Shown here: piece after piece, positions 1 through 5,396 of the stretch | Layout: the number at the start of each line of letters is the position of its first letter | Numbering within the stretch: position 1 is the first letter of the stretch | Origin: Intestinibacter sp034113885 | Lineage (GTDB): Bacteria > Bacillota > Clostridia > Peptostreptococcales > Peptostreptococcaceae | Reading direction: 5' to 3' | Length of the DNA: 10,656 bases | Assembly (NCBI RefSeq): GCF_034113885.1 | Contig: NZ_JAXEWM010000077.1 | Location: 1 to 10,656 of the forward strand | Program-made: the position numbers and the translations under genes | Notes under the pieces: generated by a model | What the model saw: only the letters and a program-made list of their open reading frames with translations | Told to the model about the DNA's origin: nothing | Database searches by the model: none

Positions 1-87
1 CCAGGAAGACTACCTGGTTGATAGGTCAGAGGTGTAAGTGCAGTAATGTATTTAGCTTACTGATACTAATAGATCGAGGACTTGACC
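1..87 (+). rRNA. 23S ribosomal RNA, 3' end (partial)
   Basis: This is the last part of a large-subunit rRNA gene; the rest lies outside the window. The stretch GATACTAATAGATCGAGGAC followed by TTGACC matches the conserved 3' end of Firmicute 23S rRNA. The exact mature end is inferred and could be a few bases further on. It is followed by a short spacer and 5S rRNA on the same strand, so it is the distal end of an rrn operon. Confidence 0.93.
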
Positions 88-88
88 A

Positions 89-108
89 AATGAATAATGG
101 CATTCATT
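89..108 (+). other. 23S-5S spacer hairpin
   Basis: AATGAAT (89-95) and ATTCATT (102-108) form a perfect 7-bp stem with a 6-base loop just after the 23S 3' end. Its position fits a processing or protective structure of the rRNA precursor. That role is inferred from position only. Confidence 0.4.
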
Positions 109-165
109 AAATGTTTTCAGTTTTGAAAGTATTAAATTTATATAGATTTAGTATAATAAAGATTA

Positions 166-281
<116 letters not shown>

Positions 282-336
282 TAATCTTTTTTTATGTTTT
301 GAAATTATTTAAGGCTTGGGAATTATGTATAGATAT

Positions 337-389
337 AAAAAGTCTACATTTTGATAATTAATTAAAAACTTCAAAATGTAGACTTTTTT
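337..389. terminator. bidirectional terminator between rrn and nadC
   Basis: Perfect 18-bp inverted repeat, AAAAAGTCTACATTTTGA (337-354) and its complement (371-388), with a 16-base AT-rich loop. Each arm begins or ends with five A/T, so the hairpin carries a U-tract read from either strand. It lies about 50 bases after 5S and 25 bases after the nadC stop, and can serve both converging units. Confidence 0.85.
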
Positions 390-413
390 AATTTTAATAT
401 TTTATGGAGCTTG

Positions 414-1256
414 TTAGTTTAAAGGTTTTAGGTTTTTCATACTTAAATCTAATATTTTAGCTGAATGAGTTAAAGCGCCTACTGATATAAAATCTACACC
501 TATTTCAGCTATAGATTTTATTGTTTCTAATGAAACATTTCCAGAAAACTCAATTTCAGCCTTGTCTCCTATTATAGAAACGGCCTTTTTAGCTGTGTCT
601 AAGTCCATATTATCTAGCATTATTATATCTGCTTTTACGTCTAAGGCTTCTTGCACCATATCTAGTGTTTCTGTTTCTACTTCTATTTTTCTTACAAATG
701 AAGAATTTTTTCTAGCTAGGTTAACGGCATTAGTTATTCCGCCAGCTGCGTCGATATGGTTGTCCTTAAGCATTACACCATCAGATAGATTAAATCTATG
801 ATTATTTCCACCGCCGACTTTTACAGCGTATTTTTCTAATATTTTTAAATTAGGAGTTGTTTTTCTAGTATCTAATAATTTTGCGTCGGTATGTTCTATT
901 TGTTTTACGAATTTATTAGTTAAAGTCGCTATTCCACTCATTCTTTGAAGGATGTTTAAAGCAACTCTTTCTCCCATAAGTATATTTCTAGTACTGCCTT
1001 TAAGTTCAGCAATTTTTTCTTTTGGATATACTTTATCCCCATCTTTTTTCAACAAATCCACAGTTACACCACCTAATATGTGGAAAACTCTTGCATATAC
1101 TTCTAATCCAGCTATGATACCTTCTTCCTTACAAAGAAGATCAACTGAAGATATACTATCCTCTGATATTATTGAATTAGTAGTTATATCCTCGTTTGGA
1201 ATGTCTTCAACAAGGGCATCTTTTATTATTTTATCTACAATTAAAAAATTAATCAT
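414..1256 (-). CDS. nadC: nicotinate-nucleotide pyrophosphorylase (carboxylating), quinolinate phosphoribosyltransferase
   Basis: This is the third step of de novo NAD synthesis: quinolinate and PRPP give nicotinate mononucleotide, CO2 and pyrophosphate in the cytoplasm. At 280 residues it has the usual family length. The N-terminal sandwich domain (about 1-110) contains GERVALNILQRMSGIAT (95-111). The barrel has the PRPP/quinolinate motifs DTRKTTP (129-135), KYAVKVGGGNNHR (142-154), LKDNHI (163-168), IEVE (191-194), LDN (214-216) and SVGALTHS (258-265). The family often has HRxGL where this protein has HRFNL, a mild substitution. The ATG overlaps the nadB stop by eight bases (ATGATTAA) and is preceded by AAGGGTGG, so it is translationally coupled to nadB. 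It is the last gene of the operon and ends 25 bases before the shared terminator. Confidence 0.96.
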   Translation of the reverse strand: MINFLIVDKIIKDALVEDIPNEDITTNSIISEDSISSVDLLCKEEGIIAGLEVYARVFHILGGVTVDLLKKDGDKVYPKEKIAELKGSTRNILMGERVALNILQRMSGIATLTNKFVKQIEHTDAKLLDTRKTTPNLKILEKYAVKVGGGNNHRFNLSDGVMLKDNHIDAAGGITNAVNLARKNSSFVRKIEVETETLDMVQEALDVKADIIMLDNMDLDTAKKAVSIIGDKAEIEFSGNVSLETIKSIAEIGVDFISVGALTHSAKILDLSMKNLKPLN

Positions 1257-2541
1257 CTATTATACCACCCTTTTCTTTAATAGCTTCTACAACTAATTTT
1301 TTGTTTTCCTCTGCAATTTGTTCTATTGTTTTATCCACAGTGTTAACAGGTTTTGTGATTAATTCTGTATTATTGATTGAATTATTTATAATATTTGCAG
1401 CTCTCTTAGAGAATACTAATCCTTCTAATAAAGAGTTGCTAGCTAGTCTGTTAGCACCGTGTATTCCTGTACAGCTAGTTTCACCGACTGCGAAAAGGCG
1501 ATTTAAAGATGTTTGACTGTTAGTATCTACTTTTATACCGCCCATAAAGTAATGTTGGGCAGGAGATACCTTTACAGGTTCTTTTGTTATATCAGTTCCT
1601 TTTTCAAGACAGTTTTGATAGATTAAAGAAAATCTATTTTTTATATAATCAGGATCTAGGAAGCTGATATCTAATAAAACATAAGGTGTATTTGTCTTTT
1701 TCATTTGTTCAAATACGGCAGCTGAAACGACATCTCTTGGTAATAATTCATTTACAAATCTTTCGCCATTTACATTTCTAAGTATTCCACCTTCACCTCT
1801 TACTGATTCAGATATAAGAAATCTTCTTTCGTCTTCTGTTTCATCGTAAAAAGCAGTAGGATGTATTTGTATATAATTAATATCTTTAAGCTCTACATTA
1901 TGTCTTATAGCTGTAGCTAAACCATCGCCTTTTAAAATTCTTTGACTAGTAGAATTTTTATAAAGTCCTCCGATTCCACCACAAGCTAGGATTACATATT
2001 TAGCAAAAACATTTATTTGTTTATTGTCTTTTAATAGGATAGCTCCTATACATTTATTATCATCTTCAATTATATCTACAAAGAAAGTATCTTCGTAAAC
2101 AGTTATATTTTTTCTAGTAAGTACGTTTTTTACAAGTGTTTTTTCTACATCTTCACCTGTGTGATCGTTAGTATGTACTATTCTGTTTACACAGTGAGCA
2201 CCTTCTTTTGTGTAGTCCCAATCTCCATTTTCATCTAAGTCAAGTTTCAAACCTAAAGAAACTAATTCTTCTACATTTTCTATAGATTCAGAAGTTAGAA
2301 TCTTTACAGCGTCTAAATCATTTTTATATTGTCCAGCCTTAAGAGTATCTTCTATGAAGTCTGGTATATCTTCTTTGGTTCTAGCAACTGAAATACCACC
2401 TTGGGCTAGAGCAGTATTAGTACAGTCTATTTTTCCTTTTGAAACTACTAAAACATCTAAATTACTATCTAAATTAAGAGCACTGTATAAACCAGAAACT
2501 CCTGACCCAATTATTAAAACATCAACATTCTTATTTTCCAT
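1249..2541 (-). CDS. nadB: L-aspartate oxidase
   Basis: FAD enzyme of the fumarate reductase/succinate dehydrogenase flavoprotein family. It oxidises L-aspartate to iminoaspartate for NadA; in anaerobes fumarate is the likely electron acceptor (family knowledge). Visible parts are the Rossmann FAD motif GSGVSG (12-17), TALAQGGIS (43-51), the capping-domain HTNDHTGEDV (123-132), CGGIGGLY (187-194), IHPTAFY (226-232), SVRGEGG with catalytic-type Arg248, LPRD with Arg269, QHYFMGG with His330, and the C-terminal FAD motif GIHGANRLASNSLLEGLVF (359-377). At 430 residues it lacks most of the helical C-terminal domain of the ~530-540 residue E. coli and B. subtilis enzymes, but all FAD and active-site motifs are present and no frameshift is visible. 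The gene starts two bases after the nadA stop, with the GGGGAAA ribosome site inside the nadA end. Confidence 0.96.
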   Translation of the reverse strand: MENKNVDVLIIGSGVSGLYSALNLDSNLDVLVVSKGKIDCTNTALAQGGISVARTKEDIPDFIEDTLKAGQYKNDLDAVKILTSESIENVEELVSLGLKLDLDENGDWDYTKEGAHCVNRIVHTNDHTGEDVEKTLVKNVLTRKNITVYEDTFFVDIIEDDNKCIGAILLKDNKQINVFAKYVILACGGIGGLYKNSTSQRILKGDGLATAIRHNVELKDINYIQIHPTAFYDETEDERRFLISESVRGEGGILRNVNGERFVNELLPRDVVSAAVFEQMKKTNTPYVLLDISFLDPDYIKNRFSLIYQNCLEKGTDITKEPVKVSPAQHYFMGGIKVDTNSQTSLNRLFAVGETSCTGIHGANRLASNSLLEGLVFSKRAANIINNSINNTELITKPVNTVDKTIEQIAEENKKLVVEAIKEKGGIIDD

Positions 2542-2543
2542 AA

Positions 2544-3452
2544 CTATTTCCCCAATTTATGCATATTTTCTAGAGCGGTTAAAGCTTTTTTACTAGTTTC
2601 TTCGTCTAGAATGATTTCTTCTCTTTTACCAGTTAATGCGTCGTAAACATCTTGCAAAGAAGTTTTCTTCATGTTAGGACAGATCATCATTTCTGGGAAG
2701 TAGAATTTTTTATCTGGATTATTTTTATTAAGTTGATGTAGTACACCTTGTTCTGTACAAATTATGAATTCTTTGTCTTCACATTCAGTCGCAAATTTGA
2801 TTATGCCACTAGTACTACCGATATAATCACTTAAATTTCTAACTTCTTTAGAACATTCAGGATGAGATAAAACTTTTACATTTGGATGTTCTTCTTTTAA
2901 TTTTGTTACATCTTCTGCAGATACTCTTTCATGAGTAGGACAGAATCCCTTCCATTGTATAAATTCTTTTTCTGGGAAGAATTCAGCTATGTATCCACCT
3001 AAATTTCTATCAGGTAAAAATAGTATTTGTTTATTAGGTATATTTTTCATTATTTCTAAAGCACTAGATGATGTAACAGAAGCATCACAAAGAGCTTTAA
3101 CTTCGTAAGATGAATTTATGTAGCAAACTTTAAATGCATCTGGATATTCTTTTATTTTTTCTTTTACATCTTCAACTTCAGCCATATCTGCCATAGGACA
3201 CCCTGCACTTGGAGCTGGCAATATAACTGTTTTATTTGGAGATAAAACTTTTGCACTTTCAGCCATGAATTTAACACCGCAGAATATTATTAAATCTTCT
3301 TTGGCATCACGAGCTACTTTGCTTAAGTAGTAAGAATCTCCTACATAATCAGCAATTTCTTGTACTTCAGGAATTTGATATAGATGCGCTAATATTATAG
3401 CGTTTTTTTCTTTTTTTAATTTTAATATCTTTTCAGATAATTGATTTGTCAT
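2544..3452 (-). CDS. nadA: quinolinate synthase A
   Basis: 4Fe-4S enzyme that condenses iminoaspartate with dihydroxyacetone phosphate to quinolinate. At 302 residues it is the compact type found in Thermotoga and clostridia. The three cluster cysteines are Cys85 (AGCPMAD), Cys171 (KGFCPTHE) and Cys258 (MICPNMK), at the family's usual spacing. Other signatures are LAHLYQIPEVQ (21-31), DYVGDS (35-40), FCGVKFMAE (57-65), YINSSYEVKALCDASVTSSS (111-130), FLPDRNLG (145-152) and HPEC (197-200). ATG at 3452 is preceded by AAAGGGG at good spacing. It is the first gene of the nadABC operon and is read from a sigma-A promoter with a NiaR-type operator at the start site. The iron-sulfur cluster fits an anaerobic host. 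Confidence 0.97.
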   Translation of the reverse strand: MTNQLSEKILKLKKEKNAIILAHLYQIPEVQEIADYVGDSYYLSKVARDAKEDLIIFCGVKFMAESAKVLSPNKTVILPAPSAGCPMADMAEVEDVKEKIKEYPDAFKVCYINSSYEVKALCDASVTSSSALEIMKNIPNKQILFLPDRNLGGYIAEFFPEKEFIQWKGFCPTHERVSAEDVTKLKEEHPNVKVLSHPECSKEVRNLSDYIGSTSGIIKFATECEDKEFIICTEQGVLHQLNKNNPDKKFYFPEMMICPNMKKTSLQDVYDALTGKREEIILDEETSKKALTALENMHKLGK

Positions 3453-3481
3453 AATTTACCCCTTTTTTTAAAAATGTATTT

Positions 3482-3501
3482 ACAGGTGTAAATACACCTG
3501 T
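3482..3501. promoter_or_regulatory. NiaR operator of the nadABC operon
   Basis: ACAGGTGTAAATACACCTGT is a perfect 9+2+9 palindrome. It matches the ACAGGTGT/ACACCTGT core that I recall for NiaR (YrxA) sites in Firmicutes. It lies directly downstream of the predicted nadA start (about 3502 on the minus strand), where bound repressor would block initiation or clearance. The niaR gene is the divergent neighbour. Confidence 0.85.
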
Positions 3502-3508
3502 GACAACA

Positions 3509-3537
3509 ATTATAGCATCTTATAATTTACTATTCAA
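3509..3537 (-). promoter_or_regulatory. nadA sigma-A promoter
   Basis: On the minus strand, TTGAAT (3537-3532) and a perfect TATAAT (3514-3509) are separated by 17 bases. The predicted start near 3502 gives a leader of about 50 bases before the nadA ATG. Confidence 0.8.
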
Positions 3538-3546
3538 TAAAAAACT

Positions 3547-3609
3547 AATCGTTAATTTTTTAATTTGTAATTATACATATATCGAGCTATTATCAAAAAG
3601 TTAACGATT
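3547..3609. repeat. inverted repeat flanking the niaR promoter
   Basis: AATCGTTAATTTTTT (3547-3561) and AAAAAGTTAACGATT (3595-3609) are complementary over 15 bases with one T:G exception. The 33-base interval contains the predicted niaR -35 and -10. The outer 9 bases, AATCGTTAA/TTAACGATT, pair perfectly. The arrangement resembles paired operator half-sites but does not match the NiaR box; its function is unknown. Confidence 0.5.
3565..3593 (+). promoter_or_regulatory. putative niaR promoter
   Basis: TTGTAA (3565-3570), a 17-base spacer and TATTAT (3588-3593) make a reasonable sigma-A promoter. The predicted start is near 3600, leaving a leader of about 88 bases. It is divergent from the nadA promoter, with the two -35 elements about 28 bases apart. 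Confidence 0.55.
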
Positions 3610-3687
3610 GCTTTTTGTTATGAAAGTATATAGAATAAATAAAAGATAGTGAAAAAAGAAAATAATAGAATGAGAAGAAGGTGCAAA

Positions 3688-4203
3688 ATGAACCCAAATG
3701 AAAGAAGAGAAAAGTTATTGGAGATTCTTAAAAATGCTGATGAACCTGTAAAGGGGAGTGTATTATCAGCAAAACTTGATGTAAGTAGACAAGTTATTGT
3801 AAAAGACATAGCACTTTTGAGAGCATCTGGTGTTGAAATTTTAGCAACGTCTACTGGATATATGATTTTAAATTCGCTAATAAAAAGAGAGTTTGAGATA
3901 ATGTGTAAAAATCACAAATCAAATGATGAAATTTTTGAGGAATTAAAAACTATAATTGATTTAGGTGGAAAAGCAAAAGATGTTATAGTAAAACACCCTA
4001 CTTATGGAATAGTAAGGGCTGATTTAAATGTGGCTACAAATAGGGATTTAAAGAAATTTATGGAAAAAGTATCGAGAAATGAATTTAAACAATTATCTAT
4101 CTTATCACCAGAGTATCACATTCATACAATTGAGGTTTCTGATGTAGAAGTATTGGAGGAAATAAAGCAGGAATTAAGGGCAAAAAATATTTTATTTGAA
4201 TAA
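3688..4203 (+). CDS. niaR: NiaR-type niacin-responsive transcriptional repressor (HTH_11 + 3H domain)
   Basis: Repressor of NAD biosynthesis and niacin uptake genes, acting with nicotinic acid as co-repressor (family knowledge, YrxA/NiaR). At 171 residues it is near the B. subtilis (about 180) and Thermotoga (about 175) lengths. An N-terminal winged helix (about 1-60) has RREKLLEILKNADEPVKGSVL and the recognition helix SRQVIVKDIALLRASG (33-48). The C-terminal 3H domain (about 70-171) has His76, Glu84, His144 and His146 in the pattern I recall for the metal site of the Thermotoga protein TM1602, plus KHPTYGIVRADLNV (102-115). The ATG at 3688 follows AGAAGGTG at good spacing. An in-frame GTG at 3649 would add 13 mostly basic residues with no good ribosome site. 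The divergent nadABC operon with a NiaR-type palindrome supports the assignment. Confidence 0.93.
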   Translation: MNPNERREKLLEILKNADEPVKGSVLSAKLDVSRQVIVKDIALLRASGVEILATSTGYMILNSLIKREFEIMCKNHKSNDEIFEELKTIIDLGGKAKDVIVKHPTYGIVRADLNVATNRDLKKFMEKVSRNEFKQLSILSPEYHIHTIEVSDVEVLEEIKQELRAKNILFE

Positions 4204-4215
4204 TTGAGATAGACA

Positions 4216-4252
4216 AAGGGGACCTGTGTTTAATAGGTCCTTTTATATTTTT
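4216..4252 (+). terminator. niaR terminator
   Basis: GGACCT (4220-4225) pairs with AGGTCC (4235-4240). The stem extends by two G:U and two A:U pairs into TTTT, with a 9-base loop and a TTTTATATTTTT tail. It starts 13 bases after the niaR stop. Confidence 0.85.
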
Positions 4253-4316
4253 AAGTAAATTATAACAATTTGATAAAAAAAGTCGCATAAAGTAAAAATT
4301 TGAAATAAAAAATAAG

Positions 4317-4345
4317 TTGAATTATAAAAAAAGTTATGTTAATAT
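4317..4345 (+). promoter_or_regulatory. tadA promoter, likely also driving tRNA-Ser and SRP RNA
   Basis: TTGAAT (4317-4322), a 17-base spacer and TAATAT (4340-4345). It lies about 25 bases before the AGGAGG of tadA and after the niaR terminator. No other convincing promoter is seen before the tRNA or SRP RNA. Confidence 0.6.
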
Positions 4346-4372
4346 TAATATGTTATATGTTTAGGAGGTATG

Positions 4373-4825
4373 ATGGATAAATTATTTTTTATGAATGAAG
4401 CGATAGAAGAAGCTAAAAAAGCATATGATAAAGGTGAAACTCCTATAGGTGCAGTAGTGGTCAAAGACGATCAGATTATAGGTAGAGGTCATAATTTAAC
4501 TGAAACCTTAAAGGATAGCACAGCTCATGCAGAGATGCTAGCTATAAAGGATGCAGCTGAGACATTAGGAGGCTGGAGATTGATGAATTGTGATCTATAT
4601 GTGACAATGGAGCCTTGTATTATGTGTAGTGGAGCTATTGTTAATTCCAGAATAAAAAATATAATTATTGGAACTAAACATATTAAAAATGCTAATATAG
4701 AAAAACAACATACATTTAAGATGGAGTACTTTAAAGATAGTCGTGTAAATGTAGAGTTTGGAATTATGGAAGAAGAGTGTTCGATCATTCTGCAAAGATT
4801 TTTTAAAGACCTAAGAAAAAAATAA
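4373..4825 (+). CDS. tadA: tRNA-specific adenosine deaminase
   Basis: Zinc deaminase that converts A34 to inosine in the anticodon of tRNA-Arg(ACG), so that CGU, CGC and CGA can be read. At 150 residues it has family length. The zinc and catalytic signature is complete: HAE (His52, Glu54) in STAHAEMLAI, and PCxxC (Cys82, Cys85) in EPCIMCSGAI. TPIGAVVV (24-31) and GGWRLMNCDLYVTMEP (67-82) are also typical. Two adjacent ATGs exist, at 4370 and 4373. AGGAGG (4363-4368) is only one base from the first and four from the second, so 4373 is preferred. The stop is three bases before tRNA-Ser, so the two are almost certainly co-transcribed. The order tadA - SRP RNA - dnaX is the classic Firmicute arrangement (yaaJ-scr-dnaX in B. 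subtilis). Confidence 0.95.
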   Translation: MDKLFFMNEAIEEAKKAYDKGETPIGAVVVKDDQIIGRGHNLTETLKDSTAHAEMLAIKDAAETLGGWRLMNCDLYVTMEPCIMCSGAIVNSRIKNIIIGTKHIKNANIEKQHTFKMEYFKDSRVNVEFGIMEEECSIILQRFFKDLRKK

Positions 4826-4828
4826 ATT

Positions 4829-4921
4829 GGAGAGATGGTCGAGAGGACGAAGACGCTGGCCTGGAAAGCTAGTATGCGAGTCAAAACCGTATCGTGGGTT
4901 CGAATCCCACTCTCTCCGCCA
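4829..4921 (+). tRNA. tRNA-Ser (anticodon GGA)
   Basis: Acceptor arms GGAGAGA (4829-4835) and TCTCTCC (4911-4917) pair fully, followed by discriminator G and an encoded CCA (4919-4921). The anticodon stem CTGGC/GCTAG (4856-4860, 4868-4872) closes the loop CT-GGA-AA, with anticodon 4863-4865 reading UCC and UCU. A long variable arm follows, as in class II serine tRNAs. The T arm is GTGGG-TTCGAAT-CCCAC. It starts only three bases after the tadA stop, so RNase P cleavage would cut the joint transcript there. Confidence 0.97.
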
Positions 4922-4946
4922 AGAAAGCATAATATCGGTTACAACT

Positions 4947-5217
4947 TTGCTGTACTAGATGGGGAAGTAGCGGTGCCCTGTAACCTGCAATCCGCTATAG
5001 CAGGATTGAATTCCATCTAGAGGCTACTGCTTTGTGGAGCTGCCCGAAGCAAGTGGTGTTGACGCTTAGGTCCTATGCAATGTAAGCCCATGAACCCTGT
5101 CAGATCCGGAAGGAAGCAGCAGTAAGTGGTTACTGCATGTGACGTGGGAGTGCCTAAGTTGAGCTAACTACTTCGGTAACGTCTGTGAAGCATAGTCAAT
5201 AGATGGTGTACAGCATT
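4947..5217 (+). ncRNA. ffs: signal recognition particle RNA, large (Bacillus/Clostridium) type
   Basis: RNA core of the signal recognition particle, which targets nascent membrane and secreted proteins with Ffh. The 5' and 3' ends pair through TGCTGTAC (4948-4955) and GTACAGCA (5208-5215). The 5' part has the Alu-domain sequence GCGGTGCCCTGTAACCTGCA, followed by CCGCTATAGCAGG. The S domain has TGTCAGATCCGGAAGGAAGC with the GGAA tetraloop of helix 8 at 5108-5111, and CGAGCTAAC-like GAGCTAACTACTT near the 3' side. The length of about 270 bases is that of the B. subtilis scRNA, not the ~114-base E. coli 4.5S RNA. Only 25 bases separate it from tRNA-Ser, so it is probably processed from a tadA-tRNA-SRP transcript. 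Ends are estimated. Confidence 0.95.
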
Positions 5218-5231
5218 TTAATATATAAAAC

Positions 5232-5258
5232 AAGATCCCTTTTGACAGGGATTTTTAT
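5232..5258 (+). terminator. SRP RNA terminator
   Basis: AAGATCCCT (5232-5240) pairs with AGGGATTTT (5247-5255), 9 bp with one G:U and a 6-base loop, running into TTTTTATTT. It separates the tadA-tRNA-SRP unit from dnaX. Confidence 0.85.
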
Positions 5259-5321
5259 TTTGCAAAATTTTTTTCATATAAGCTATAGAATTGTTTAAAT
5301 AAAGTTTTTTTATCAATTTAA

Positions 5322-5330
5322 TGATATAAT
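5322..5330 (+). promoter_or_regulatory. dnaX promoter, extended -10
   Basis: TGATATAAT gives a perfect TATAAT (5325-5330) with the TG of an extended -10. The -35 position holds only an AT-rich run (AAAGTTTTTT), so the TG probably compensates. The start near 5337 gives a leader of about 60 bases. Confidence 0.6.
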
Positions 5331-5396
5331 AATTAAAGAAATTGTCTAAATTATATTTAGAGGAAAAACTATATTTAAAATAAAGGGGAGATAAAT

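Noticed and set aside
562..1516. Plus-strand open frames opposite nadC and nadB
   Set aside because: They are antisense shadows of well-supported genes, with no ribosome sites and no recognisable protein content.
3649..3687. N-terminal extension of NiaR from GTG at 3649
   Set aside because: It adds 13 mostly basic residues ahead of the HTH with no proper ribosome site; ATG 3688 has AGAAGGTG at good spacing and gives the normal family start.
3453..3687. NAD-sensing riboswitch upstream of nadA
   Set aside because: The nadA leader is only about 50 bases and consists mainly of the NiaR palindrome; there is no room for an aptamer and expression platform.
4835..5020. Plus-strand open frame of 61 codons
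   Set aside because: It runs through tRNA-Ser and the 5' part of the SRP RNA, both of which are clear structural RNAs.
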